Positions 9,213 to 18,599 of a stretch of 64,000 nt of DNA are shown piece after piece. The stretch covers positions 248,001 through 312,000 of the forward strand of contig NC_007575.1 of NCBI RefSeq assembly GCF_000012965.1. Reading direction: 5' to 3'. How positions within the stretch are numbered: position 1 is the stretch's first letter; each line of letters begins with the position of its first letter. The stretch is from Sulfurimonas denitrificans DSM 1251. GTDB lineage: Bacteria > Campylobacterota > Campylobacteria > Campylobacterales > Sulfurimonadaceae. The notes beneath the pieces were generated by a model. The model was not told the origin of the DNA. It searched no databases and worked only from the letters and a program-made list of their open reading frames with translations. A program made the position numbers and the translations under genes.

Positions 9213-11519
9213 TTATACAAAGAAGTTCCAATCCTCTTTAGCCTGATAAATACCCTGCATTTCAATAGATTCTATAAAACCTTCTGCTGCTTGCTCAAAC
9301 GTCATACCTGTATTTATTGCATTAACCCAATAGGCTTTTCCGCCTTCATCTGAAGAACGACCTAAAAGTGCCTCATAAAACTGTTCTACTTTTGCCGAAG
9401 CATCCAATGTTTCCCAGTTAACTCCACTGCTTGATTTGTACTCCGCAGATTCAATAAACCCTAATGCTATATTTCCTAAGCTAATTGTATCTTTTGCCCA
9501 GTATTGGAAACCATCTATCTCTGCTTGGCGACCTAATATTTGCGTATATAGAGTAGCAATTTTATTTAACATTATGCTATTTTCGATAGTATAATTACCA
9601 TCTGCAAACTTAATTGTTTCTGTGTTAATGATAGTGTCTATTTCATTTGGATTTGATGCAAGAGCTACATAAGTTTTACCTTCATCTCTTGTGATAATAT
9701 ACTCAGCTATATTGCCGCTATATGTCGCGACATCCGTGCCGCTTCCTCCATGAAGCATATCATTACCTTCTCCACCAAAAATAGTGTCATTTCCTGCTTC
9801 ACCAAATATGCGGTCGTCTCCTCCAGCAGAACCAACTGTATCATCTCCATCGCCTGCATAAAGCTCATCATCATCTTCTCCAAGCATAATGTTTTGGTGA
9901 CCTGCTCCTGTAAAGAGGATGTTTTTACCTTCACCGCCTCTAATGGTCAAATCTTCTCCAATAATAACGGCAAACTCTACATTTTGAAGCTGAAGGGTTG
10001 AGTTAAATGGTAAAGTATGTGCATCTATAACCAACGCTTCTACTGGTGCAATATCCCCTGCTGTTGTTACAATTGTATTTGCAGTTCCTGTAATAGTAAT
10101 AGGCGTAACAGATGCTGCTATATCTGTTGATGTTAACGTAACTTTATTTACTACCAATGTTTCAATATTGCTTAATGCACCTAAGAATGTTGTTCCACCT
10201 GAGAGCATCTTACTTTTTCCGTTATCTGTATTAGGTGTCGTATTATCAATATAAAATATTAAATCCGCCAATGCAGTTTGTTTAGTTTGAACTTCGGCAG
10301 GTGCACGTGAACCTTCCGTGCTTAAACCAATTCCAACAGGAATACTAGCCGTAGTTGCCCACTCTGTACGACTACTCTCTCCCCAAAAAAGTGGAACATC
10401 TGCAGTAGTTGCCCCTCCTGTTGAGTCTGTTCGTGTTGTACTTACCGGTAGAATTGTGAATTTTTCAGCAGAGACTGTCGCTGTAGTCTTATTTCCACTT
10501 GCATCAGTTGTTGTTCTTGTCTGCGTCGTAGTTGTTGTTTGTACTGTTGTTCCATCTACTGTTGAAACGATAGGAGCTGTTGGTGCTGGAGTCACTGGTG
10601 AAGTCGGAGCAACTGGTGTTGAGCTTCCGCCGCCGTTTGATGGTGGTGGAGGAGTTGCACCGCCGCCGTTATCTTCATTGTTATCGTTATCACCGTTATC
10701 TTCATCACCATTACTGCCACCGCCATTATCTGATGATTCGGGTACAGGTCCAAATTCCATGTAAACCATCTCTCCATTCGAATCATGCCCTACTAAGAAA
10801 GGTTTATTGTTTGAATCAAACTGAAGGTCAACCTTAGTGTTCGCTAAGGCTGACGACGAGTTTGTCGGATCGAGTTCATTCCAAGCGGATGTGTCGCTGT
10901 TGTATTTCACAACCACAACGCCTTGCCAGTCGGATGAAATCATATAAGGTGTTCCGGTGTTGTCAAATTCTAAGTCCAAAGATGCAGCATTGCCTAATTC
11001 AATTGTGCTGCCTAGTATTTCCCAGCTACCTTCTTCTGTCGTTGTATATACAAAAGCGCCCTCCCAGCTATTTTTTAGAAAAACAACATAAGGAGTTTCA
11101 CCATTAAACTTTAGATCAATTTGTTTTGCCTGACCATTCCAACCCCCAAAATTAAAGACCTCAGTAGGTAAATCCCAAGCACCGACTCCATCATTTGCAT
11201 CACTGTCGTATTTCACAATATTTAATGTGTAATTATTGGAGTCAGCCCATGCTATAGAAGGTGTTCCGTTGGCTGAGAGTGCCATTTTAAAACTGCTATA
11301 TGGAGACCCGCCATTACTTAAAGAGATTACCCCCAAGTCTGCCCAAGTAGGTGTTACATCCCCTAAATTGAGTGTTTTTACTGTAAGACTTGTATTTGTA
11401 TTTCGGTACGCCACATAAACTTGATTTCCGAAAATTTCTATTTGTGGAGATACTGAAGAATTATTAACTATTTGTTCACCAATCATCTCCCAACCTGTAT
11501 TATCTGTATCTAGTCGCAT
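9213..11519 (-). CDS. RTX/DUF4214 C-terminal segment of the broken surface protein
   Basis: 768 codons from an internal ATG. The first third has repeated propeller-like blades (for example PQIEIFGNQVYVAYR and LDLEFDNTGTPYM). It is followed by an acidic/Gly-Asn then Pro/Ser/Thr-rich linker, a beta domain, RTX nonapeptides of the GGxGND type (GEAGNDTIFGGEGNDMLHGG) and two DUF4214-like helical units ending the protein (LYTQILGRQAEIDGFQYW; FYEALLGRSSDEGGKAYW). RTX proteins with uncleaved C-terminal signals are usually exported by type I secretion, and no exporter lies nearby. It is in the same frame as the upstream segment, separated by a TAA, so it has no native start of its own. Confidence 0.75.
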   Translation of the reverse strand: MRLDTDNTGWEMIGEQIVNNSSVSPQIEIFGNQVYVAYRNTNTSLTVKTLNLGDVTPTWADLGVISLSNGGSPYSSFKMALSANGTPSIAWADSNNYTLNIVKYDSDANDGVGAWDLPTEVFNFGGWNGQAKQIDLKFNGETPYVVFLKNSWEGAFVYTTTEEGSWEILGSTIELGNAASLDLEFDNTGTPYMISSDWQGVVVVKYNSDTSAWNELDPTNSSSALANTKVDLQFDSNNKPFLVGHDSNGEMVYMEFGPVPESSDNGGGSNGDEDNGDNDNNEDNGGGATPPPPSNGGGSSTPVAPTSPVTPAPTAPIVSTVDGTTVQTTTTTQTRTTTDASGNKTTATVSAEKFTILPVSTTRTDSTGGATTADVPLFWGESSRTEWATTASIPVGIGLSTEGSRAPAEVQTKQTALADLIFYIDNTTPNTDNGKSKMLSGGTTFLGALSNIETLVVNKVTLTSTDIAASVTPITITGTANTIVTTAGDIAPVEALVIDAHTLPFNSTLQLQNVEFAVIIGEDLTIRGGEGKNILFTGAGHQNIMLGEDDDELYAGDGDDTVGSAGGDDRIFGEAGNDTIFGGEGNDMLHGGSGTDVATYSGNIAEYIITRDEGKTYVALASNPNEIDTIINTETIKFADGNYTIENSIMLNKIATLYTQILGRQAEIDGFQYWAKDTISLGNIALGFIESAEYKSSSGVNWETLDASAKVEQFYEALLGRSSDEGGKAYWVNAINTGMTFEQAAEGFIESIEMQGIYQAKEDWNFFV

Positions 11520-11537
11520 AAGGGTTATAAAGTTTTT

Positions 11538-12233
11538 TTAGAAGCCACTTTCATAGGAAACAACATACGGTTTACCATCTGGTCCTATTTCAAGGTCGGA
11601 TGTGCTTTGATTAGCCGTAATGAATCCCTCATTGCCAACGGTAACCCAATTTCCTGTATTATCGAGAGTCTTAACTGTTAACACATTATTCCAATCAGCA
11701 TCCTGTGTATCAAACAATACAAACGGTGTGGTACCCGAAAATTCTAAATCGCTGCTACCCCAACTTGTACCAAATGTCTCACCGACCGGTGTCCAGATGC
11801 CATCAGGTTTTGCCATGGTGCTGAAGTTCCAAGTAGTGGCATCAGTGATGCCTGCAAATTCGTTTCCAGCTTCATCAATAAAAGCACCAGCATCAATCTT
11901 TACATAATAATCTGTAGCGTAATCAAGCATAAAGTTACCCAAATCTATATAGACATTCGAACCATCTACTTCAAATAACTCGCCATCACCTGTCGCAAAT
12001 GTTTTAACTAATACATTTCCATCTGTTTTATAGAGTGTGATTGTTTTGTCGTTAACCAACGTGACATCTTCTGTAAACCCAAAGGAAAGATAGCCATTGT
12101 CGCCATTTACGGAAACATCAGTAGCACCGTCCGAAGGATTACCTTCCTCACCATCAAATTCTGGTGCAACAGTATCCGCCCCCCGGAGCGACGGTAAAGG
12201 TAGCCGGAGTTGTGGTTTCGTTGCCCTCAGCAT
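11538..12233 (-). CDS. Middle segment C of the broken surface protein
   Basis: Genuine sequence begins near 12180, where the frame after the C6 run reads GADTVAPEFDGEEGNPSDGA; residues before that are out-of-frame translation. It contains an SbsA/Big_5-type Ig-like domain (YLSFGFTEDVTLVNDKTITL through TTWNFSTM) and the first blades of the propeller that continues in the next segment. It ends at TAA 11538-11540 after VVSYESGF; reading through this stop leads in frame into the next segment. Confidence 0.65.
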   Translation of the reverse strand: MLRATKPQLRLPLPSLRGADTVAPEFDGEEGNPSDGATDVSVNGDNGYLSFGFTEDVTLVNDKTITLYKTDGNVLVKTFATGDGELFEVDGSNVYIDLGNFMLDYATDYYVKIDAGAFIDEAGNEFAGITDATTWNFSTMAKPDGIWTPVGETFGTSWGSSDLEFSGTTPFVLFDTQDADWNNVLTVKTLDNTGNWVTVGNEGFITANQSTSDLEIGPDGKPYVVSYESGF

Positions 12234-13116
12234 CTACTGCAGTGATGCTGAAAGTGCGCTGATGACTCTCTAAGCCACCTTGTATTACCTTCCCATTGTT
12301 ATATCTATAGTGTAACAAGGAGAGTAGTTCATTGAAAGCCGCCACCGACTCGGCATTACCGTTTTGTCCAGTGAATGTTATTACGCAATTATTGTCAATA
12401 ACACTGCTTTGCAAATCAAATGTGATGTTACCATCAGGAGTAGTATAACTACCGACGTAATTAAGATTCAGATCAATCTGAATATCCCAATCCCCACCAC
12501 CATCTGTCAGGTATTCGGTATAACTTTCGCGAGTCAGTTGCGCTGTCGGAATGCTTATTTTCAAACTTTGCAACTCGGTTGAATCGGCATCAGAAATAGG
12601 TGAAGCACCATTGGTGAATGGCACAAGGTTGTAGTCATAGGATTCGCCCGTGAAATTATTTGTGCCTTCTCCACCATTACCCGTGAAAAGGTCAATGACT
12701 GGTGCGGCTTGTGATTCTGGTACATCATTTACCGTAATCGTAAAAGTATGCTCAGTTGCATTACTGTCTGCATCTGTTGCTATAAGAGTTATAAGGTATT
12801 CGCCTGAGGCACTTGAATCCGGTGTTCCTGATAAGGCATAGTTTAGTGTATCGATTTTAAAAATTTCACCACCAATAGAGAAATCTTCACTAATGAGTAA
12901 ATCACCTGCGACAATAAGACCATCATTATTGATAATCATCGACCATGTATTGGCTGTTGCACTAATCTCTGCTACTTCAGTAAAATCGCTAGCATATTTG
13001 TAAATCCCAGAACTTTCAAGCATTAAAAAATGTGAAACATAAAAGTTGCCATCAGCATCGATCTTGATATCGGTCGGTTTACCATGGAGCGCAGCACCTT
13101 CACCGGTATCTGACAT
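12154..13116 (-). CDS. Middle segment B of the broken surface protein
   Basis: Starts two codons after the TAA at 13123 and in the same frame as the N-terminal segment. It completes an NHL-like propeller (KPTDIKIDADGNFYVSHF), then has a putative-Ig/cadherin-like region (YALSGTPDSSASGEYLITLIATD; HTFTITVNDV) and a second beta domain ending ETTTPATFTVAPG. After that glycine the frame is wrong: the last residues (GGYCCTRI) are non-native because of the shift in the C6 run at 12179-12184. Confidence 0.65.
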   Translation of the reverse strand: MSDTGEGAALHGKPTDIKIDADGNFYVSHFLMLESSGIYKYASDFTEVAEISATANTWSMIINNDGLIVAGDLLISEDFSIGGEIFKIDTLNYALSGTPDSSASGEYLITLIATDADSNATEHTFTITVNDVPESQAAPVIDLFTGNGGEGTNNFTGESYDYNLVPFTNGASPISDADSTELQSLKISIPTAQLTRESYTEYLTDGGGDWDIQIDLNLNYVGSYTTPDGNITFDLQSSVIDNNCVITFTGQNGNAESVAAFNELLSLLHYRYNNGKVIQGGLESHQRTFSITAVDAEGNETTTPATFTVAPGGGYCCTRI

Positions 13117-13122
13117 GACGAT

Positions 13123-14403
13123 TTAAAAATTCGTCCCGTCGAATTTGTAAACCTCGCCAACTCCGCCTTCTTGCGCTCCGAGCAAAGTGCCATAAAGATT
13201 TCCTGCGGCGTCGAAGGCAATTCCGTAAGGTTGAGATTTGTTCTGGAGGCCCAAATCGAGATAAACCATCGGTTCGGCTGTTAGATTTGCCAAATCAATT
13301 TTCAGGATTTTGCTGTTGGCATAATCCACGGCATACAAAAAGCTACCATGTGCTGCTAAGCCAAGTGCTCCAGCACTGTATATTCCTGGAGAATCCAGAG
13401 AAAGAAGCACTTCTGGCGTTACCGCACCATCGGTGTCACTCAAGTCATAGCGAACAATTTCTCCGGCTATCCCACTCCCAAGCGATAAATTCCCGGCATA
13501 CAAATAATCTCCTACAATCACCATACTGCCAATTTGTCCAGAAACTGATGTAGTAAATAGTGCCTTATCACCATTAGGCGATATTTTCCAGATAAAGGAC
13601 TCTGTTGCAACTTCCATCATAAACGACAAAAATGAATTTGCAGTTGCGTAAATATCGCCTGTCACTTCATTATATGCCATACCTCTCGGATCAGAAAAAT
13701 CAGGAACAAGAGTTGTTAAGGATTCTCCTTTTCCTAAACTCAGCCAGCTTGGTAGGGCAGTGCCGCCTTTGACGCTCCATGTTACGGTATTATCATCAGT
13801 AGCTGCTAAAGCATAGTTGTAGCGTGACCCTTCATCTACCGTAGTTATGGGTGTACTTGTAATAACTGGGGCTGTAGTATCGGGCGACGGGTCTAACACT
13901 CCTTTGAACTCACTAACCACCAAAGGCGATACTATTGAATTAACATGTGCATTATCCAACTCCCAACTCCCGCCAAGTTCGCTTGAACCCACTTTGTGGG
14001 TAGAAGCGGCGATTTTTAGTCCTGTTATGTCTCGTAACATTTCTACAAATGCAGAACCTCTCTCGCCAAATGCGACTTCACAGCCATAGATGAGGATTTC
14101 ACCTTCACTGCTCATAGCTTGAGTGATAGCCAAAAGCTCTTTGCCATAAAGCGGTAGAGTCTCTAAAAAAACACCGTTATCACCCAGTAGTAGCTCGCCG
14201 GAGCGACCATGTGTGATAAGATGTAAAGCTGCGATATCATTACGATTTTTGAGTTGTGCTGCGATTTGAATCAGAAGATTTTCTTCACTATTGAGAAGTT
14301 GTATTTCTGCATCATGTGGAAGATTTGCACAAAGAGTGTCTATCTCTTCCAAGTGAGCATCTATAAATATAAGAGATGTAGCGTTTAAAAGTGTGTGTTG
14401 CAT
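13123..14403 (-). CDS. DUF4347 N-terminal segment of the broken surface protein
   Basis: 426 residues. The N-terminus is a DUF4347 domain (about 8-170; IFIDAHLEEIDTL, ALHLITHGRSGELLLG, ILIYGCEVAFGERG), a module commonly found at the start of very large bacterial surface proteins. It is followed by an Ig-like stretch (PVITSTPITTVDEGSRYNY) and the first blades of an NHL-like propeller (DPRGMAYNEVTGDIYATA; PYGIAFDAAGNLYGT). No classical signal peptide is evident. It stops at TAA after FDGTNF, inside a blade. The start codon has a good AAGGA 8 bases upstream. Confidence 0.75.
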   Translation of the reverse strand: MQHTLLNATSLIFIDAHLEEIDTLCANLPHDAEIQLLNSEENLLIQIAAQLKNRNDIAALHLITHGRSGELLLGDNGVFLETLPLYGKELLAITQAMSSEGEILIYGCEVAFGERGSAFVEMLRDITGLKIAASTHKVGSSELGGSWELDNAHVNSIVSPLVVSEFKGVLDPSPDTTAPVITSTPITTVDEGSRYNYALAATDDNTVTWSVKGGTALPSWLSLGKGESLTTLVPDFSDPRGMAYNEVTGDIYATANSFLSFMMEVATESFIWKISPNGDKALFTTSVSGQIGSMVIVGDYLYAGNLSLGSGIAGEIVRYDLSDTDGAVTPEVLLSLDSPGIYSAGALGLAAHGSFLYAVDYANSKILKIDLANLTAEPMVYLDLGLQNKSQPYGIAFDAAGNLYGTLLGAQEGGVGEVYKFDGTNF

Positions 14404-14452
14404 GAGATTTCCTTCTGGATAAAATTACTATTGCAAAACTTTAACATTCTAA

Positions 14453-14469
14453 TATCGCATCGATATCGC
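14453..14469 (-). promoter_or_regulatory. Direct-repeat operator ahead of the surface protein gene
   Basis: TATCGC occurs at 14453-14458 and 14464-14469, exactly 11 bp apart, i.e. tandem GCGATA on the minus strand facing the surface-protein gene. The same pair is found ahead of the response-regulator gene and ahead of the kinase region. At the equivalent distance the -10 candidate is only TAAAGT, so this would be an activator-dependent promoter (inference). Confidence 0.6.
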
Positions 14470-14487
14470 AACGAAAAATTTCTTTTT

Positions 14488-14519
14488 GCGATGTGTTTGC
14501 GATGTTTGATAGTTATACT
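14488..14519 (+). promoter_or_regulatory. Operator and -10 box of the response-regulator gene
   Basis: GCGAT repeats at 14488-14492 and 14499-14503 (11-bp period) are followed, 10 bp later, by TATACT (14514-14519), about 33 bp before the response-regulator start codon. Spacing and flanks match the element at 18599-18630 base for base in register, as expected for an OmpR-type dimer bound at the -35 position. Confidence 0.65.
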
Positions 14520-14551
14520 TCTATTTAAAATTAAGAGTAATGGATGAATAG

Positions 14552-15232
14552 ATGTTAGAAACCCTCAAAGATAAAAGTATCTTGTTTTTAGAAGACAATC
14601 TTGAATTTGCACAAAATACAATTGTTCTGCTCAATATTTTTATAAAAACTATTTATCATGTAGTTACAATAAGCCAAGCCAAAGCTATTTTAAAATCACG
14701 ACATGTAGATATTATCATCTGCGATATTAAGCTTAAAAATGAGAATGGTCTTGATTTTATAAAAGAGATTCGTTCATCCGATTTGTTAACTCCTATCATG
14801 ATTATTAGCGGGCATAAAGATGAGTCGTTTTTGTTTCGTGCGATTCCGCTGTATCTCTCAGCCTATCTTTTAAAACCCATAAAATACGAGGAACTAATCG
14901 AAGCGTTGCAGATATGTAGTGAAAAAATCATAATAAATTCCAAAGAAAAAATCAATCTCAAAGATGGCTGGTGTTTTGACACAAAGCTCTGTATTTTGAA
15001 AAAAGATGAAGAGGAGTATGCTCTAAATAAAAAAGAGGCTCAATTTATGAAACTCATAGCTTACAATAGTGAGCGGCTCATCACAAAAGAGATGCTACAT
15101 GAGAGCGTTTGGGAGTTTGAAGATATGAGCGATTCTGCAGTGACAAACTTTATGCTTCGCATAAGAAGACGCTTTGGCAAAAATTTTATCTACACAATTC
15201 CAGACTTAGGATTTCGTTTTAATATTCATTAG
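14552..15232 (+). CDS. OmpR/PhoB-family response regulator
   Basis: 226 residues: receiver domain with acidic pair in FLEDN, phospho-acceptor Asp58 (IIICDIKL) and Lys108 (LLKPIK), then a winged-helix DNA-binding domain (about 145-226; NKKEAQFMKLIAYNSERLITKEML, TNFMLRIRRRFG). Its natural partner is the sensor kinase encoded convergently, whose 3' end overlaps this gene by 27 bp. The 11-bp-spaced GCGAT repeats in three promoters of this neighbourhood are the obvious candidate binding sites, including one in front of this gene, which implies autoregulation. Confidence 0.88.
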   Translation: MLETLKDKSILFLEDNLEFAQNTIVLLNIFIKTIYHVVTISQAKAILKSRHVDIIICDIKLKNENGLDFIKEIRSSDLLTPIMIISGHKDESFLFRAIPLYLSAYLLKPIKYEELIEALQICSEKIIINSKEKINLKDGWCFDTKLCILKKDEEEYALNKKEAQFMKLIAYNSERLITKEMLHESVWEFEDMSDSAVTNFMLRIRRRFGKNFIYTIPDLGFRFNIH

Positions 15233-18200
15233 CAAAATCGTTGCACAGATTCCATTTTCAAAGTTTTGCAGATGAAAAGTTTTCTCATACTTTGAAACTA
15301 TGTCATGGCACATGTTGATTCCTAGTCCATGATGTTTTTGCTCCATGTTCATACCTCCTCCATTATCACAAAAAGTAATTTTTTCATTTGTTACGTTGAT
15401 GGTTATTTTTGAAGTAGCAATTTTTCTCTCTATAAAGATTGCGATTGAGTTGTTGATGAGATTTAGCCATACCTGCATCCACTCGTTTTCTATGCCGTAA
15501 AGTAGGATGCCTTCATCTCCATTTATCTCCATAGTTACACTGTTGTCTATAAGTTTTGTCTCGATTATGGAGAGTGAAGCTTCTATAGATTTTAGAGCAG
15601 AGAAGTTGATTTTTGTTGTGCTTTTTTTGTAAAACATCAAAAAGTTTTGCATAGTTACAGACATAAAATCAATCGTTTTTTCTATCTCATCACTCTGCTT
15701 TAGCATAGTTTCATTATCTATCGGGATGCCATTTTTCAGCTTTGCAATAGTTATGAGATTTATAGAACTTAGTTTTGAGAGCGGTTCTCGCCACTGATGC
15801 GAGATTCCAGCTATTAGGTTGCCAATCTCAGCTTGTTTACTCTTTTGAAATAACTGCTCCTTAATCTCAATATTTTTCGTAACCTCTTGTTTTACTTTTT
15901 TTCTCAAAAGAGTGTTCCATAGAGAGATAAGAGCTAAAACCATAAGGAGAAAGATTGTTCCATAAAATGCTGCCTTGAGTACTTTTTCATCAGATTCTTT
16001 TTGGAGTACTATAGCTGTGTGTTTGTTAACGATTTGTTCTTTTTCTTCGTCTGTTATACTGTGTATTCCCTTGTTGAGAATAGAGATTAATATAGGTTCG
16101 CTCTTAAGCACACCTATAGAAAATATATTTTCGTAGTTGTTTGGTTGACCTGCTATTTTGAGATTAAAAAGACCCTCTTTTCTAATGGCATTTGCAGAGA
16201 CAATCAAAGAACGGATAGTCATATCTGCTTTTTTTTGTGAAACCATCGACATAGACTCTTCTTCAGTTTTTGCTGAAATTATCTTTAGGGATGGAAAATC
16301 TTTTCTAAGACGCTCCTCTAACATAGTTCCCTGAGGCAAAGCAACTGTTTCGTTATGAACTTCACTTAAATTTACAACATAAGGGTGATCCTCTCGCGTA
16401 ATAATAACATTGGGGTCGGATAAAAGCGTGTCACTAAAAATAAGCCACTGTTCTCTTTGTGGTGTTTGATTGAGAAAGCTCAAAATATCACACTTATTTG
16501 TTTTAGATAATTCTAAAGACTCTTCCCATGTCGCAGTCTTAATCAGTTTTATAGCAACTCCTGTTCGCTCAGAAACAAGACGAATCAAATCAGCTGCAAT
16601 TCCCTGATGAACCCCTTTTTCATCTATGCTCTCAAACGGTTCCCACTCAGGATCAACACACATGGTAATCTCTTTTTTCTCACTTAGATACTGCTTTTGA
16701 GCAATAGAGAGTGAAACCTGTTTTGGCACACGATAGAGTGCATCATTGATGATTGTATTATTAATTTTTATCTCTTCTTGAGAGCGGATATATTCTATGG
16801 ATTTTTGCATGATGCTTTGCAAAAGAGGGTAGTCTGAGCGAATAAGAGCATAAATTTTAAAATCATAGTCATCAATTTGTGTTGTGAGCAGATTTGAGTT
16901 ATTGTATCTCAAGATACCATAATCAACCACTGCCAAATTATCTATGACAGCATCAATTTTACGATGAGATAAAAGGCTGAGTGCTTTATCGACTGACTCT
17001 GTTTCATAAATTTTGGCGTTTTTAAAGTGTTGGTATATAAACTCCATAGCCGTTCCCCCTGATGCCATGGCGATTTTTTTTGATTCAAGAGAGTTGAGTG
17101 TGGTGTATGGATTATCACGCAAAGAAGCAATACCTAGTGAAACTTGCATAAAAGGTCCCGCAAAGAGTGCATATTCGCCCCTTGCATCTGTTTTTCCTGT
17201 TCCATCAATCATATCAATCTTTTTCTCTTTTAGCGCATCGAGAACGAGTTGAAAGTTCTCTGCGTTGCCTATTTGCACAAAAGAGAATTTCAATCCAGAT
17301 ACTTTTTGTATCTCATCATAATACTCTTTAAAAACACCACTATTGTTTCCACCACTTATGCTAGAAAATGGTTCCCACTGCACATCACTCAAGAGTATTT
17401 CTGGGTGTTTTAAAATAAACTCTCGCTCTTGCTCTGAAAATGAAATCTGTGGTTTTTTTACTTGATACACAAAACTTTTAAAATCTATCTTTTTTTCGAT
17501 TAAGCCCATGCTGCTGTAGTAGTCATAAATCTTCTCTATTTTTGTCATATCTAGCTGACCCAACTCTGCACCGTTGGCGTAGGCGAGTTTTTTTAGAACA
17601 GCAGCTTCATAAAGAAGGGCTTCTTTGGATTTGTTTTGAGAATTGTATTTTTCTAAAATGAGTGCAACTGTTTCTTCAATATTCTCAAAAGCATATCGCC
17701 ACCCTTTTAATGATGCCTGTGTAAAAGCTTCTACACGCTGTGGGTTGTTGTTCATCTCCTCTTGGCTTGTAAAGAGTATGTCGCTATAAACATCTAGACC
17801 ATAATCTTTGGGATCAAAAATAGTATATTTAACCCCTTTTTGTTCCAGTAAAAAAGGCTCATTTGAGAGATAAGCAGCCATCAAATCTGTTTTATGGTTT
17901 ATCAAATCATTGATGTCAAATGAGTTTTTTTGCACAACTATATTGCCAGTTGGAACATTTTTTTTATTTATCATGGCTCTTAGTCCAAGGTCTGAGACAA
18001 CATCATCGCTAAGCATAATTCGTTTGCCAACAAAGTCTTTTACAGTGCTGATATTTGAATCTTTTGTTGTTACAAAGACGGATGCGGAGGATTGGAGGAT
18101 GGATGCTAAGAGCACAACACTTTTACCGTTGCTCTTCTCAATAATAAGATTTGATCTTCCAACTCCGTAAGTAGCACTGCCTGAGAGGATGCTCTTTATT

Positions 18201-18403
18201 GGGAGTATCGAGTTCTCAAATTTTAGTAAACTAACATCTAGTCCAGCATCTTCATAGAAGCCTTTTTCTTTTGCAACATAATACCCAGCAAACTGAAACT
18301 GATCAAACCATTGAAGCTGAAGTGAGACTTTTTGAAGTTGCTCAGAATAAAGAGAGGAGAGAGTTGCTAGAGTAATAAAGAGTAATCTGAAAATAAATTG
18401 CAT
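15206..18403 (-). CDS. Sensor histidine kinase with NMT1-like and two SBP-type sensor domains
   Basis: 1,065 residues. A signal peptide (about 1-20) is followed by an NMT1/THI5-like domain (VSLQLQWFDQFQFAGYYVAKEKGFYEDAGL), then two family-3 solute-binding-type modules (about 335-555, DVQWEPFSSISG; about 570-800, CVDPEWEPFESI), a transmembrane helix near 815-838, and a kinase core with His near 871 in GISHQWREP and a G box GGGMNMEQKHHGLGINM. The layout recalls BvgS-type kinases but with an extra NMT1 module, so it probably senses a small organic or amine-like ligand in the periplasm (inference). It lacks REC and HPt domains, so direct transfer to the convergent regulator is likely. Confidence 0.85.
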   Translation of the reverse strand: MQFIFRLLFITLATLSSLYSEQLQKVSLQLQWFDQFQFAGYYVAKEKGFYEDAGLDVSLLKFENSILPIKSILSGSATYGVGRSNLIIEKSNGKSVVLLASILQSSASVFVTTKDSNISTVKDFVGKRIMLSDDVVSDLGLRAMINKKNVPTGNIVVQKNSFDINDLINHKTDLMAAYLSNEPFLLEQKGVKYTIFDPKDYGLDVYSDILFTSQEEMNNNPQRVEAFTQASLKGWRYAFENIEETVALILEKYNSQNKSKEALLYEAAVLKKLAYANGAELGQLDMTKIEKIYDYYSSMGLIEKKIDFKSFVYQVKKPQISFSEQEREFILKHPEILLSDVQWEPFSSISGGNNSGVFKEYYDEIQKVSGLKFSFVQIGNAENFQLVLDALKEKKIDMIDGTGKTDARGEYALFAGPFMQVSLGIASLRDNPYTTLNSLESKKIAMASGGTAMEFIYQHFKNAKIYETESVDKALSLLSHRKIDAVIDNLAVVDYGILRYNNSNLLTTQIDDYDFKIYALIRSDYPLLQSIMQKSIEYIRSQEEIKINNTIINDALYRVPKQVSLSIAQKQYLSEKKEITMCVDPEWEPFESIDEKGVHQGIAADLIRLVSERTGVAIKLIKTATWEESLELSKTNKCDILSFLNQTPQREQWLIFSDTLLSDPNVIITREDHPYVVNLSEVHNETVALPQGTMLEERLRKDFPSLKIISAKTEEESMSMVSQKKADMTIRSLIVSANAIRKEGLFNLKIAGQPNNYENIFSIGVLKSEPILISILNKGIHSITDEEKEQIVNKHTAIVLQKESDEKVLKAAFYGTIFLLMVLALISLWNTLLRKKVKQEVTKNIEIKEQLFQKSKQAEIGNLIAGISHQWREPLSKLSSINLITIAKLKNGIPIDNETMLKQSDEIEKTIDFMSVTMQNFLMFYKKSTTKINFSALKSIEASLSIIETKLIDNSVTMEINGDEGILLYGIENEWMQVWLNLINNSIAIFIERKIATSKITINVTNEKITFCDNGGGMNMEQKHHGLGINMCHDIVSKYEKTFHLQNFENGICATILLMNIKTKS

Positions 18404-18416
18404 ATTGCCTGTTTAC

Positions 18417-18599
18417 TTAGGAGATGATTTTTTTAAAAATATTATTATAGATTTGATGCTGATTTTTTCCTGATTTTTTAGCATTATACATTGACATATC
18501 TGCTTTTTTGAGAATTTCACTCAACTTACAAACAGGCTTATAAAAAACAACACTACTAAAATTTTCATTATGCTTTGCCTTTGAGTAGAAGTTGAGTAA
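18417..18599 (-). pseudogene. Remnant of a GGDEF diguanylate cyclase C-terminus
   Basis: The minus-strand frame ending at TAA 18417-18419 reads EILKKADMSMYNAKKSGKNQ near its end, the characteristic final helix of GGDEF domains (normally KADxAxYxAKxxGRN). Only about 60 codons remain, preceded by an in-frame TAA, and the GGDEF loop is gone. It lies between a regulated promoter (18599-18630) and the kinase start 14 bp downstream, so a gene was apparently deleted here and its promoter now reads into the kinase gene. Confidence 0.7.

Larger units (their letters stand above)
9213..14403 (-). pseudogene. Decayed DUF4347/NHL/cadherin-like/RTX/DUF4214 surface protein gene
   Basis: Four consecutive leftward coding segments together make one approximately 1,730-residue secreted protein: DUF4347 at the N-terminus, Ig-like and NHL-propeller-like regions, cadherin-like and SbsA-type Ig-like domains, a sialidase-like propeller, a Gly/Asn/Pro/Thr-rich linker, RTX calcium-binding nonapeptides and a DUF4214 C-terminus. 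Three lesions break it: an in-frame TAA at 13123-13125, a one-base frameshift in the C6 run at 12179-12184, and an in-frame TAA at 11538-11540. The translation is otherwise continuous, which means very recent inactivation or base-call errors. The ribosome-binding site AAGGA and start ATG at 14403 are intact, and an operator resembling that of the adjacent response regulator precedes it. Confidence 0.8.

Noticed and set aside
10318-10837. Long open frames on the plus strand opposite the Thr/Gly/Asn-rich part of the surface protein
   Set aside because: They arise from the skewed codon content of the real minus-strand gene; they have no ribosome-binding sites and low-complexity translations.
12179-12184. 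C6 run in the surface-protein gene as a phase-variation tract
   Set aside because: Six bases is short for slip-strand phase variation, and the gene also carries two stop codons that slippage could not repair.
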